Shown in pieces: positions 27,836 through 35,612 of a stretch of DNA of 64,000 nt. How positions within the stretch are numbered: position 1 is the stretch's first letter; the number at the start of each line of letters is the position of its first letter. Position numbers and translations under genes: made by a program. The DNA is from Paenibacillus sp. JQZ6Y-1 (GTDB lineage Bacteria > Bacillota > Bacilli > Paenibacillales > Paenibacillaceae), in assembly GCF_040719145.1 (NCBI RefSeq), contig NZ_JBFDUZ010000001.1, positions 1,302,001 through 1,366,000 of the forward strand. Direction: 5' to 3'. A model generated the notes under the pieces. It saw nothing but the letters and a program-made list of their open reading frames with translations, searched no databases and was not told where the DNA came from.

Positions 27836-28315
27836 ATGACACAAAGACCGGATTTTGACAGTGAACATCAGGAAGAAGTTCCTGATCCTATGCAGCAAGA
27901 GAATGAGGGTGTGCGCCGTCAAGGAGTAGCAATCGCGCCACCACCGCAGCTACAGCATGAGCTTGATGGCGAGCAAGGCTCGTTTATTTTAAAGCTGCGG
28001 GTCGATCTGTGCTGGGAACCGCAACATTTATTAACGTTGTTGAAACAAATGTATGAATATATCATCTCTGTCGATAGCGCTGCTCAATTGAATCGCAAGA
28101 CAGCAGGGGAGCTATGGTTTGTGATTCATTTTATTCAAAATTGGTCATCTCACGAAGCATTCCGTCATGCGAACCCATATCCAGACGATTATTACCGCGA
28201 TGTGTATGAGCTGCTATTTATGCTGGGCGATTGGTACTTTACTGGCGAATGTCCATTTACAAATCCCGGTTCCATGCTGGACGAGATTCGGAGTTTGGAA
28301 CAGGGGAATGGATAA
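27836..28315 (+). CDS. hypothetical protein, acidic, unknown family
   Basis: This 159-residue soluble protein has an N-terminal acidic, Gln/Pro-rich tail (about residues 1-45) and a helical C-terminal domain rich in Trp and Tyr (residues 55-155: LLTLLKQMYEYI, LWFVIHFIQNW, YYRDVYELLFMLGDWYF). ACAGGAG is well spaced to the ATG. I do not recognise it. It is probably in a two-gene unit with the DUF2809 gene and converges on the next gene across a perfect inverted repeat. Confidence 0.7.
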   Translation: MTQRPDFDSEHQEEVPDPMQQENEGVRRQGVAIAPPPQLQHELDGEQGSFILKLRVDLCWEPQHLLTLLKQMYEYIISVDSAAQLNRKTAGELWFVIHFIQNWSSHEAFRHANPYPDDYYRDVYELLFMLGDWYFTGECPFTNPGSMLDEIRSLEQGNG

Positions 28316-28327
28316 TAGTCTGCGCAA

Positions 28328-28363
28328 GATCGTTGCTGTACAGTGCGGATAGCAGCAACGATC
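28328..28363. terminator. convergent-gene inverted repeat
   Basis: GATCGTTGCTG at 28328-28338 is an 11-bp perfect complement of 28353-28363, at the meeting point of two convergent genes and touching the stop of the minus-strand gene. It lacks a strong T run in either direction, so it may end transcription only weakly. Confidence 0.5.
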
Positions 28364-29330
28364 AATGCGAAGCTGCGGCATGTACAATCTCCTCCATCGT
28401 AACCATATACAGGCGATTATCATTGTATATGACCAAGGAATCACCACGAAAGTCAGAACATATCATTTGCAAGGTATGACCAGTTTCGTCCATCAATTGG
28501 ATGGATTGACCTTTGCTAAGGATGTTAGGTTTGTTCGTCTTCTTGAGTATCAATGATCCATGCTTGTCATATCCGCCGTCAAATAAGAAGTGGTATCCAT
28601 CTGTGCAAAATCCGTAGGAGCCTGACACATTGGGCTGTACCATATCTATATGCGGCTGGGAGAGGCTACCGCTGATACGACCTAGCATAAAGTCTGTGTA
28701 GTAGTAAAACCAGATTTCTTTATCGTTTATGACATTTAACGCATAGCAATCCACAATATCAACTTTATCGTTGCTGTATAGCTTTTCACCATGCGCATCC
28801 CAAGCGATCAGCCCATTCGCACCAACAGGATGTTTCCAACCATGATTGCCGAATATACCTTCATCAAAATAACTTGTCCAAATGGTTCCGCTTTTGGTAA
28901 CCTGTACCTGCTGAATACCATCGCCTAAGAGGAACTCGCGAACTAGCTGACCGTTCCAATGGAAGACGGCGGCATTTCGATCATAACGATCCTGTCCATA
29001 ATAATGACAGCGTGCGCCAACAAGCAGCAATTCATCATGCAATGGCTGAATATAATGGTAATTGAAATGCTGATTGGGTAAAGTTACCTGTTGCTGTATG
29101 ATGCCGTCTGCAATTTGTAATACCTGATAGGTATAATCGTTTTTTAATACAGAAGGCACAAACATTCCATTGATTCGGGATGGCAACTCATCGATCAGCA
29201 ATACATAAATATAGCCATCAGCGCCCATTTGTACCGAAACAATCTGGAATCCAGACATAGACTCTCCCATATCAATGATGGGCTGAAGCTGAACATTGGT
29301 ATTTGTAGAGCGCGAAGAAGAACGGGACAT
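28362..29330 (-). CDS. hypothetical protein, propeller-like repeats
   Basis: This 322-residue soluble protein has no signal peptide. The sequence alternates short hydrophobic strands and turn residues (GADGYIYVLLIDE, LHDELLLVGARC, WNGQLVREFLLGDG, KSGTIWTSYFDEGIFGNHGW, DEKEIWFYYYTDF-like), which suggests a beta-propeller. The segment TSYFDEGIFG...GANGLIAWD looks strongly conserved, but I cannot give the family a name. TTGGAGG 6 nt before the ATG at 29330 supports the start. Its promoter region contains the 7-bp tandem repeat and a terminator-like stem on the same strand. Confidence 0.72.
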   Translation of the reverse strand: MSRSSSRSTNTNVQLQPIIDMGESMSGFQIVSVQMGADGYIYVLLIDELPSRINGMFVPSVLKNDYTYQVLQIADGIIQQQVTLPNQHFNYHYIQPLHDELLLVGARCHYYGQDRYDRNAAVFHWNGQLVREFLLGDGIQQVQVTKSGTIWTSYFDEGIFGNHGWKHPVGANGLIAWDAHGEKLYSNDKVDIVDCYALNVINDKEIWFYYYTDFMLGRISGSLSQPHIDMVQPNVSGSYGFCTDGYHFLFDGGYDKHGSLILKKTNKPNILSKGQSIQLMDETGHTLQMICSDFRGDSLVIYNDNRLYMVTMEEIVHAAASH

Positions 29331-29373
29331 ACCAAAACCTCCAATGTAAATAGTAGTAGATGATTACAGCACT

Positions 29374-29442
29374 AAAAAAGGATAAACTACAAAACGAAGT
29401 CAGATGTCGTGGCTGTCTGTCAATCGTTCAGAGTTTATCCTT
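29374..29442 (-). terminator. intrinsic terminator on the minus strand
   Basis: On the minus strand AAGGATAAACT (29442-29432) pairs with AGTTTATCCTT (29388-29378), followed by a run of T. It probably ends the CYTH-gene transcript before the next minus-strand gene; the 43-nt loop leaves room for alternative pairing. Confidence 0.7.
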
Positions 29443-29536
29443 ATCATGCCTGTTCCTACAAAGAAGCAACAGGGTAAAAGTATGGCAAGTTTAGCATGAT
29501 CTACAAACCGTTAATCATTCAAATCTTTTTATACTT

Positions 29537-29616
29537 AGTAAGCAGTAAGCAGTAAGCAGTAAGCAGTAAGCAGTAAGCAGTAAGCAGTAAGCAGTAAGCA
29601 GTAAGCAGTAAGCAGT
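29537..29616. repeat. 11-copy perfect 7-bp tandem repeat (AGTAAGC)
   Basis: Eleven consecutive perfect copies of AGTAAGC occupy 29537-29613, followed by a partial AGT. The array is intergenic, between the stop of the CYTH gene (45 nt away) and the leader of the next minus-strand gene. No spacers are present, so it is not a CRISPR. A perfect heptamer array of this kind is likely to vary in copy number by slippage. Confidence 0.95.
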
Positions 29617-29660
29617 GGAGTATGGAAGGTAAGGAGGTATGTTCTGTACGTTTCCTAACT

Positions 29661-30140
29661 CTACTGCTGCTGAATCTGCTCCCACAGCTGGCTATTCACA
29701 TACTGCGATTGTCCAGTAACATCTTCGCCAAACCAGTCAGGTGCGGTGTAAGCATGAAATTGCTCTTCACTATCAAATTCGATCTCAATCGTAATAAGCC
29801 CTTGCTGTACCGTATTATGATAAATATCCAGATCGTACGTATGACCATCCAGCTGTACTTTATGCCGCGTTTTTTTCAAAGGAGTGACGTGTAAGCGCGA
29901 AGTCAGCTGCTCATACAGTTCACTGCCGATCTGAAATTCTGTTTCATCGCGGGAGATGCCAGAGCCAGCTTTATGCGTCATCGTAAAGGTTTCTTCGCCA
30001 TGACTGAGCAGTCTGCGGACGCGCAGCGATTCCTTTTCCGTAGAAGCAAGATACGTCTGATCAATCTCCTGTGTGCGCGTAATTGTAAGATCATCTGGGT
30101 ATCCGGTAAGCAGATATTTGCGTTCAATTTCCTTAGCCAT
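29661..30140 (-). CDS. CYTH-domain (triphosphate tunnel metalloenzyme) protein
   Basis: This 159-residue protein has the CYTH signature EIERKYL at residues 4-10, followed by alternating charged strands ([55 protein letters not shown]). This is the ordinary order of an 8-strand tunnel that binds triphosphates and divalent metal. Small bacterial members act as inorganic triphosphatases or related enzymes; the specific substrate is not evident. AGGAGG lies about 12 nt upstream of the ATG, a little far. It ends just before the heptamer repeat array. Confidence 0.9.
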   Translation of the reverse strand: MAKEIERKYLLTGYPDDLTITRTQEIDQTYLASTEKESLRVRRLLSHGEETFTMTHKAGSGISRDETEFQIGSELYEQLTSRLHVTPLKKTRHKVQLDGHTYDLDIYHNTVQQGLITIEIEFDSEEQFHAYTAPDWFGEDVTGQSQYVNSQLWEQIQQQ

Positions 30141-30307
30141 AGTAAAAGTTAGCCTCCTGTAAAGTGTAGTAAAATTGCTAATAGAGCTGATGAAATGGCA
30201 GAAGATAGTGTGTATTGATTTGCAATGTACCCTTACGTGTAATTATAATACTATACAATTCTAACTTTGCCGAATGATGAACATACATACTAGACGAGGT
30301 GATGATC

Positions 30308-30769
30308 TTGAGACTTGCAGAAGCATTGATTGTACGATCTGATCTGCAGAAGCGTATAGAACAGGTCAAAGTGCGCTTGAATCTAAATGCAAAAATTCAA
30401 GAAGGAGAACAACCCGCTGAGCAGCCAGCCGAGCTGTTGCGTGAATTGCAGGAGCTGTTGAACCAACTCGGTTCGTTGATTCGTCGGATTAATCGTACCA
30501 ATGCGCAGACGCTAGTCGACGATCAGCGCACATTGGCAGATGCACTGGCAGAGCGAGATATATTATCTCTACATCGCAATGCGTTGTCCGAGTTGGTTCA
30601 GTCGGCAAGTGTACGGCAGGATCGGTTTACCCGTTCTGAGATCAAATTCTTCGCTACGGTTGATATTGCCGCCTTACAGCGTCAGTTAGATCAACTTGCT
30701 AAGGACTATCGTCAACTGGATACGCGTATACAGGAGCTGAACTGGTTAACCGATCTGATCGAGGAATAA
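30308..30769 (+). CDS. DIP1984/septicolysin-like family protein
   Basis: This 153-residue, almost wholly helical protein is Leu- and Gln-rich. The opening RLAEALIVRSDLQKRIEQVKVRLNLNAKIQEGE and the segment INRTNAQTLVDDQRTLADALAERDIL are typical of the DIP1984 family. The start is best read as TTG at 30308: GAGGTG lies 6 nt before it and it gives the family's usual first residues. GTG (30299) and ATG (30302) overlap the ribosome binding site. The function of the family is not established; a coiled-coil assembly is likely. Confidence 0.83.
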   Translation: MRLAEALIVRSDLQKRIEQVKVRLNLNAKIQEGEQPAEQPAELLRELQELLNQLGSLIRRINRTNAQTLVDDQRTLADALAERDILSLHRNALSELVQSASVRQDRFTRSEIKFFATVDIAALQRQLDQLAKDYRQLDTRIQELNWLTDLIEE

Positions 30770-31051
30770 CATATCGATTGAGAAGAAGATATTCCGCAAG
30801 CAGGTAGCGACCTATAATGAAGCGAGCACGAAACCGCCAACTGGTTAAGTTGGAAGTGAAGGGAGATGAGGGGCCATCTCGGGGTGCGAATCCCTATTTA
30901 CAATTCAGCCTTGTAAAGTGACAAGCGTACACATGACACATACCATTTACTACCGTGTGCTGGTCATTCAGGTCGTGAGGGCGGGTTTGGGGTTTTGCGG
31001 AAGATTAGAGATTTATCTATATTTGGTGTACAATACATAATAGGTATTCAT
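30770..31051 (+). other. structured intergenic region, possible RNA element
   Basis: This GC-rich stretch contains closely packed perfect small stems: CCAAC/GTTGG near 30838-30854, GAGATG/CATCTC near 30863-30880, and a T-arm-like GGGGTGCGAATCCC just after. No intact gene or known riboswitch consensus is recognisable. It lies between the DIP1984 gene and the nitroreductase. Confidence 0.35.
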
Positions 31052-31066
31052 TGAGAATGATTATCA
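31052..31066. promoter_or_regulatory. Fur box
   Basis: TGAGAATGATTATCA matches the 7-1-7 Fur consensus TGATAATNATTATCA at all but one position. It sits immediately upstream of, and abuts, the AAGGAGG ribosome binding site of the nitroreductase gene. Confidence 0.7.
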
Positions 31067-31079
31067 AGGAGGAATATCC

Positions 31080-31643
31080 ATGTCTATATCTGAAGCAATT
31101 CGTAATCGTCGCTCGGTTGGTAAAGTAAAACCTGATACGATTCCGCATGAACAGATTCAGCAGATTTTGGAAGCAGGCATTTGGGCACCGAATCACCGTT
31201 TGACGGAGCCTTGGAAGTTTTTCGTATTGGAAGGAGACGGTCGCTACAAATTGGGCGATGCGCTCGCCAATGTTGCGCGCGCTCAAGGCGCAGATGATGA
31301 GAAAGCCGCTTCCGCTCGCAGCAAGGTAGAACGCGCTCCCATCATTATCGCGGTAGCAGTAGAACCAGTCGACAATGCAAAGATTATTGAGCTGGAAGAA
31401 TACGGTGCTGTCTTTGCAGCGATTCAAAACATGTTGCTGGAAATTCATGAGCTTGGTCTTGGCGCCGTTTGGAGAAGTGGCGAACCTTGCTATCACCAAG
31501 AAATGAACAAAGCCTTCGGTTTGAGCGAAAAAGGTAAAATGCTGGGCTTTATCTATCTAGGCGTGCCTGAACGTACCGATCTTACCAGCAAACGCACACC
31601 ATTTGCCGAGAAAACCGAATGGATTAGCGAATACAACGGTTGA
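31080..31643 (+). CDS. nitroreductase-family FMN protein
   Basis: This 187-residue flavoprotein is of the nitroreductase fold (YdjA-like short group). It opens with AIRNRRSVGKVKPDTIP, the FMN-phosphate-binding Arg-Arg-Ser pattern, followed by LEAGIWAPNHRLTEPWKFFVLEG and later HELGLGAVWRSGEPC and LGFIYLGVPER. Such enzymes reduce nitro compounds, quinones or flavins with NAD(P)H. AAGGAGG is well spaced to the ATG. The Fur-like operator just upstream suggests iron-responsive expression, for example for ferric-siderophore or flavin reduction; this is inference. A strong terminator follows. Confidence 0.9.
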   Translation: MSISEAIRNRRSVGKVKPDTIPHEQIQQILEAGIWAPNHRLTEPWKFFVLEGDGRYKLGDALANVARAQGADDEKAASARSKVERAPIIIAVAVEPVDNAKIIELEEYGAVFAAIQNMLLEIHELGLGAVWRSGEPCYHQEMNKAFGLSEKGKMLGFIYLGVPERTDLTSKRTPFAEKTEWISEYNG

Positions 31644-31707
31644 TGTTAAGCAGGTTGGTATAGAAGCATCATTTTAGCAGCATATAAAATGCAATAAGCA
31701 TGTATCT

Positions 31708-31746
31708 AAACAGGTAGTCATCTACAGGGTGACTACCTGTTTTTTG
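31708..31746 (+). terminator. intrinsic terminator
   Basis: AAACAGGTAGTCA at 31708-31720 pairs perfectly with 31730-31742 over a 9-nt loop and ends in T6. The remaining stretch to 31948 is pyrimidine-rich with no gene seen. Confidence 0.88.
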
Positions 31747-31948
31747 TTATATAGAACGGATTGCTTCAAGCGGTGAAGTGATTGTATAGTCATACAGCCT
31801 GTAGATATGTTGCCTGCACATCGCGATCTCTCTATATCCCATACACCCTTATCTCTCTACATCCTACATCGCCATATCCGAGGCAGCCCGCCAAAGTTTA
31901 TTCTCTACATTCTCATATGATAAAATACACACAAAAGGAGGAATCGTT

Positions 31949-32287
31949 ATGAAACTTCATCTACCTACATGCCCCAACTGCCATCATCAGTATACATGGA
32001 AGGAGGCTTGGCGACTGGCGTATGACGAAGGACCGTCAAATCGTCCTGTTCACAACCGCATGTGCCTAAAATGTTGTGCCGATCTGTACCCAACAAGCAA
32101 AACACGTACACGTTTGTTCAAGGTGGCAATCAGTATACAGCTTGTGCTGTTCTTGATCATGCTATTATGTCATGCCTCGAATACAGTCTTATTATGTTTG
32201 CCGATCCTTTATGGTATGACAGTATATGGTATTCGTCCGTTTATTTATCGGTATCAGCAGCATGAGGAATCATTGTTCCGGCTATAA
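31949..32287 (+). CDS. small CxxC zinc-ribbon membrane protein, TIGR04104-like
   Basis: This 112-residue protein has CPNC (residues 9-12) and CLKC (about 41-44) framing a helical spacer, a probable zinc ribbon. Two hydrophobic helices follow (FKVAISIQLVLFLIMLL and NTVLLCLPILYGMTVYGI). The arrangement resembles the cxxc_20_cxxc (TIGR04104) proteins of Bacillales, whose function is unknown. AAAGGAGG supports the ATG. It is a single gene. Confidence 0.75.
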   Translation: MKLHLPTCPNCHHQYTWKEAWRLAYDEGPSNRPVHNRMCLKCCADLYPTSKTRTRLFKVAISIQLVLFLIMLLCHASNTVLLCLPILYGMTVYGIRPFIYRYQQHEESLFRL

Positions 32288-32564
32288 CAGTCAGATGATG
32301 CAGCCGGATGCAGCTAGCGAGCGGTAGTACAGTCAGAGCATCATGCAACTCGAGTACCCACCAGTTACAGCTTTATTCGGTATACATACGCGGATACGAA
32401 TCTTTATTGAGAAGAAAGTAAATACCAACAGACTATAATAGGCAAAATGTAGCTTGGAACCGCTTGTTCACTCGAAAATCATAATCTCTGGTTAACCAGC
32501 GCCGCCGTTTATGGTAAGATGGGACACGACAATATTCCATGAAACGGAACGGAGAATCAGCATC

Positions 32565-34274
32565 ATGACAGATAACCAGCGCTCCAGCAAAGGGAGCCTT
32601 AACCATAAATCTCAATCCCAATCGTCCACACAGGGCAAAGCACGCAAACCTAAACCATCGTCCGGCAGCAATCCCAACTCCAAGGCGGCATATTCTGCTA
32701 AGCGTTCCAATACGACGGCACCGCGTTCGGAACAGAGTACGTCTTCATCCCGTCCACAGTCTAGTAACGGTAAGTCGACTGCACAACCATTTAACAAAAA
32801 AAAGTCCAGCCCTAAACCAGCTAACAATAGTCAACGGCAAAGCAGCACATTGGCGCAGCATAAAAACAAACCATCTCATAAGCCCGTCAACCGTGACAAT
32901 GCCGAGGAATTGCATGCTGGCGACAACATCGTCGTCACGATCAAACGCCTTGGTATCAATGGCGAGGGCGTAGGCTACTATCGCCGCAAAGCGGTCTTTA
33001 TCGAAGGCGCATTGCCAGACGAAGTGGTTAAAGCAAGTGTTACAGAAACACAGCCCAAATTCATCAAGGCGACTATAACTGGCATTGAGAAAAGATCCAA
33101 GCAACGCGTGGAACCGCCATGTCCGGTATTCAACGTTTGCGGTGGTTGTCAGATTCAGCATCTGTCCTACGAAGGTCAATTGCAGGCGAAGACAGATATT
33201 GTCCGCGAAGCATTTAACCGATACACCGAACTTGGTCAGGTGAAAATCAAGCCCATGCTTGGTATGGAACATCCGTGGGCATACCGCAACAAAGCTCAAT
33301 TGCAAACCGGACGCGACAGTCAGGAGCATATTATCGCAGGCTTGTATGAAATGAACAGCCATGACATTGTTGATATTAGTGGCTGTCCGATCCAGCACCC
33401 GAAGGTGAACAGCACGATTGAAACGGTCAAAGCCGCACTGGAAGAGCTGCACATTCCACTTCACAAAGACAACGGTGGGCGCGATGGTGTGCGTACGATT
33501 GTCGTACGCTATGGCTTCCAATCCAATCAACTGCAAATCACATTGATTACAACCAGCACACGTCTGCCACGTCAGGATGATCTGATCCGCAATCTACGTC
33601 TAGCATTGCCAGAAGTGACCGGAATCTCAATCAACGTCAACAACAAGAAAACATCGCTTATTTTCGGTGATCATACCGCAACCGTATGGGGACAGGATAC
33701 GATGCTGGAATCGCTGGGCGATCTGGAATTTGCTCTGTCGCCGCGTGCCTTTTTCCAATTGAATCCACAGCAGACGGTAAAGCTGTACGAATCGGTTCGC
33801 GCTGCTGCTGGATTGACTGGCAAAGAAACGGTGGTGGATGCTTATTGTGGTACAGGAACCATCGGATTATGGCTCGCTCCGTATGCTAAGGAAGTACACG
33901 GCATCGAAACGATTGCCGAAGCCGTAGAGGATGCAAAGCAGAACGCCAGCCGCAATGGACGCAACAATGCCACATTCCATGTTGGCAAAGCAGAAGAGCT
34001 ACTGCCGCGCTGGGTGAAAAAGGGAATGACCCCCGATGTGATCATCGCCGACCCGCCGCGTACGGGGCTGGATCGTCAGTTTTTGGATACGGTGCTGAGA
34101 ACAAAGCCGAAACGGATGGTCTATGTATCATGCAATCCGTCTACTTTGGCAAAGGACTGTAAAGTATTGTTGGATGGCGGGTATGAGATTCAGTGGGTGC
34201 AGCCGGTGGATATGTTCCCGCAGACGAGTCATGTAGAAGCTGTGACACTCCTAGTGAGAAGCAATAAAGAATAA
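32565..34274 (+). CDS. rlmCD: 23S rRNA (uracil-C5)-methyltransferase, RlmCD/RumA family
   Basis: This 569-residue SAM-dependent methyltransferase forms 5-methyluridine in 23S rRNA. An N-terminal extension of about 115 residues rich in Ser, Lys, Gln, Asn and Pro comes first. Then follow a TRAM domain (IVVTIKRLGINGEGVGYY), [4Fe-4S] ligands Cys186, Cys192, Cys195 and Cys274 with RumA-like spacing, and the SAM motif DAYCGTGTIGLWLA. ADPPRTGLD and the catalytic Cys523 in YVSCNPSTL complete the domain. GGAG is 10 nt before the ATG at 32565. It is the TrmA/RumA superfamily with little doubt; which uridines are modified (747, 1939 or both) is inferred from Gram-positive RlmCD. Confidence 0.93.
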   Translation: MTDNQRSSKGSLNHKSQSQSSTQGKARKPKPSSGSNPNSKAAYSAKRSNTTAPRSEQSTSSSRPQSSNGKSTAQPFNKKKSSPKPANNSQRQSSTLAQHKNKPSHKPVNRDNAEELHAGDNIVVTIKRLGINGEGVGYYRRKAVFIEGALPDEVVKASVTETQPKFIKATITGIEKRSKQRVEPPCPVFNVCGGCQIQHLSYEGQLQAKTDIVREAFNRYTELGQVKIKPMLGMEHPWAYRNKAQLQTGRDSQEHIIAGLYEMNSHDIVDISGCPIQHPKVNSTIETVKAALEELHIPLHKDNGGRDGVRTIVVRYGFQSNQLQITLITTSTRLPRQDDLIRNLRLALPEVTGISINVNNKKTSLIFGDHTATVWGQDTMLESLGDLEFALSPRAFFQLNPQQTVKLYESVRAAAGLTGKETVVDAYCGTGTIGLWLAPYAKEVHGIETIAEAVEDAKQNASRNGRNNATFHVGKAEELLPRWVKKGMTPDVIIADPPRTGLDRQFLDTVLRTKPKRMVYVSCNPSTLAKDCKVLLDGGYEIQWVQPVDMFPQTSHVEAVTLLVRSNKE

Positions 34275-34306
34275 CTGACTAGAAATAATAGAGAATAAAT
34301 AGACAG

Positions 34307-34342
34307 AGATCCGAGAATAGATACAATTCTCGGATCTTTTTA
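34307..34342 (+). terminator. intrinsic terminator
   Basis: AGATCCGAGAAT at 34307-34318 pairs perfectly with 34326-34337 over a 7-nt loop and ends in T5. Confidence 0.88.
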
Positions 34343-34409
34343 TTTTGTTTAATGGTAATCTGTTGGAGGGAGCCTATTCCTATTACATAGTTTGAAAGGA
34401 GTGTTGTTT

Positions 34410-34472
34410 ATGCACTATGAGCAGGTGGCAGGTTGTCCGTTTCTATTATCATTCATTAGGAGTATGTTATGA
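34410..34472 (+). CDS. 20-residue leader ORF coupled to the downstream kinase gene
   Basis: A 20-codon reading frame starts at ATG 34410, with AAAGGAG 8-9 nt upstream. Its TGA (34470-34472) overlaps the ATG of the kinase gene (34469-34471) in ATGA. The peptide begins Met-His-Tyr-Glu and has a hydrophobic second half with Phe, Leu and Ile. The ribosome binding site of the kinase lies inside the ORF. The layout is that of a translational-coupling or attenuation leader. No reading of function beyond that is supported. Confidence 0.6.
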   Translation: MHYEQVAGCPFLLSFIRSML

Positions 34473-35476
34473 ATCTTATCGAACGACTGCGAACCGCCTT
34501 ACAACATTATGAATTGGATCTTACCAATCTGAACATCGTAAAAGGACTTTATTCCAACCACTGGCATGGCGATGTGCATGTCCAGATTAGCATTGATGAT
34601 AAACGATATGCTGCAAGATTTATAGGTGATCAGCGATATGAAGCCGATGCTTTTATAGATCTATCGAACGAAGTGTTGCAGGAGCAGATTCGGTTTTGCC
34701 ATTTTCTCATACATGCAGGCATTCCATTTATGAAGCCCATACCGACCATTCAGCAAGAGTTTTTGGTAGTAGTACATATCGAAGGGGAAGTGTGGCGCTT
34801 TTTACTTTTTGAATGGATGGAAGGGCAGCATCTAACCGATGGCGATGTGTCTGTTGCGCAAGCATTCGGTAGGTTTGCGCGCAAGCTACATGATCTATCA
34901 GCTGGATTTGAAACGAATACGTTTCCGCAGCACTCTCATTTGAAAGGGTATCAAGAATTTTACAGTAGGATTGTGGAATGTGCGGATGCCTACGTATGTT
35001 CACCTAAGACAAGCGACTTGTTAAAAAGCTATTTCCAGCGTATAGAGCATCATATGCAACAATCAAGCACACAGATGTATGACTTCATCGTTCAGTCTGA
35101 TCTCAATCCGCTAAATATTCTTTGGAATGGCAATACACAGATTGTTGGAATTGTTGATTTTGAATCAATCACCTATACCGATCGACTAGAAGGATTGGCA
35201 TGGCTGATCAAATGGTATTCAAGAACAGACGGTATTGCTTCGCATGTTATGTCACCGGCGCTTGCGCAAGCTGTATTACAAGGATACGATGCTAGTGAAA
35301 GTCTGAATTCAAACGACATAACGAGATTGCGATCGTTAGTATGGTTAACTGGTTGTTTGAATTGGAATTTTACACATAAGACGATAGAATTAATGAACAA
35401 TAGGGAAGAGCAGCGGTTATATACACACCTCATCCAATACATGGAGCGTGGAGAAAACTTGCTTGCACTATTTTGA
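34469..35476 (+). CDS. APH-fold phosphotransferase (aminoglycoside phosphotransferase/homoserine kinase-like)
   Basis: This 335-residue protein kinase-like phosphotransferase has a catalytic loop reading IVQSDLNPLNILW, with Asp211 and Asn216 at the right spacing; the usual His-Gly before the Asp is replaced by Gln-Ser. The metal-binding DFE begins at Asp230. An N-terminal lobe with RYAARFIGDQRYEAD carries the likely ATP lysine position. AGGAG 7 nt upstream lies within the short leader ORF. The family phosphorylates aminoglycosides, choline, homoserine, spores' sugars or other small molecules; the substrate is unknown. Resistance should not be assumed. Confidence 0.8.
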   Translation: MNLIERLRTALQHYELDLTNLNIVKGLYSNHWHGDVHVQISIDDKRYAARFIGDQRYEADAFIDLSNEVLQEQIRFCHFLIHAGIPFMKPIPTIQQEFLVVVHIEGEVWRFLLFEWMEGQHLTDGDVSVAQAFGRFARKLHDLSAGFETNTFPQHSHLKGYQEFYSRIVECADAYVCSPKTSDLLKSYFQRIEHHMQQSSTQMYDFIVQSDLNPLNILWNGNTQIVGIVDFESITYTDRLEGLAWLIKWYSRTDGIASHVMSPALAQAVLQGYDASESLNSNDITRLRSLVWLTGCLNWNFTHKTIELMNNREEQRLYTHLIQYMERGENLLALF

Positions 35477-35612
35477 AGGTTGATGATTTGGATCTAAAGT
35501 AAAAGAAGCATCGTCGATATGAAAGATAACCATAATCATTCAAAGGGAGAAAACCATCATCAACGGATGCAATGATCAGAACGATCAAAATCATCCGTAA
35601 AGGAACGATATC

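Noticed and set aside
29537..29616. CRISPR array
   Set aside because: The repeat is 7 bp, directly contiguous and without spacers; no cas genes are nearby.
30838..30900. tRNA gene suggested by a GGGGTGCGAATCCC T-arm-like element
   Set aside because: No complementary 7-bp acceptor arms, no anticodon arm of correct geometry and no CCA end. Kept only as a structured region of unknown nature.
35519..35575. 18-codon His-rich frame before the 211-residue hypothetical gene
   Set aside because: The His content is eye-catching, but there is no ribosome binding site in front and its stop is not coupled to the next start.
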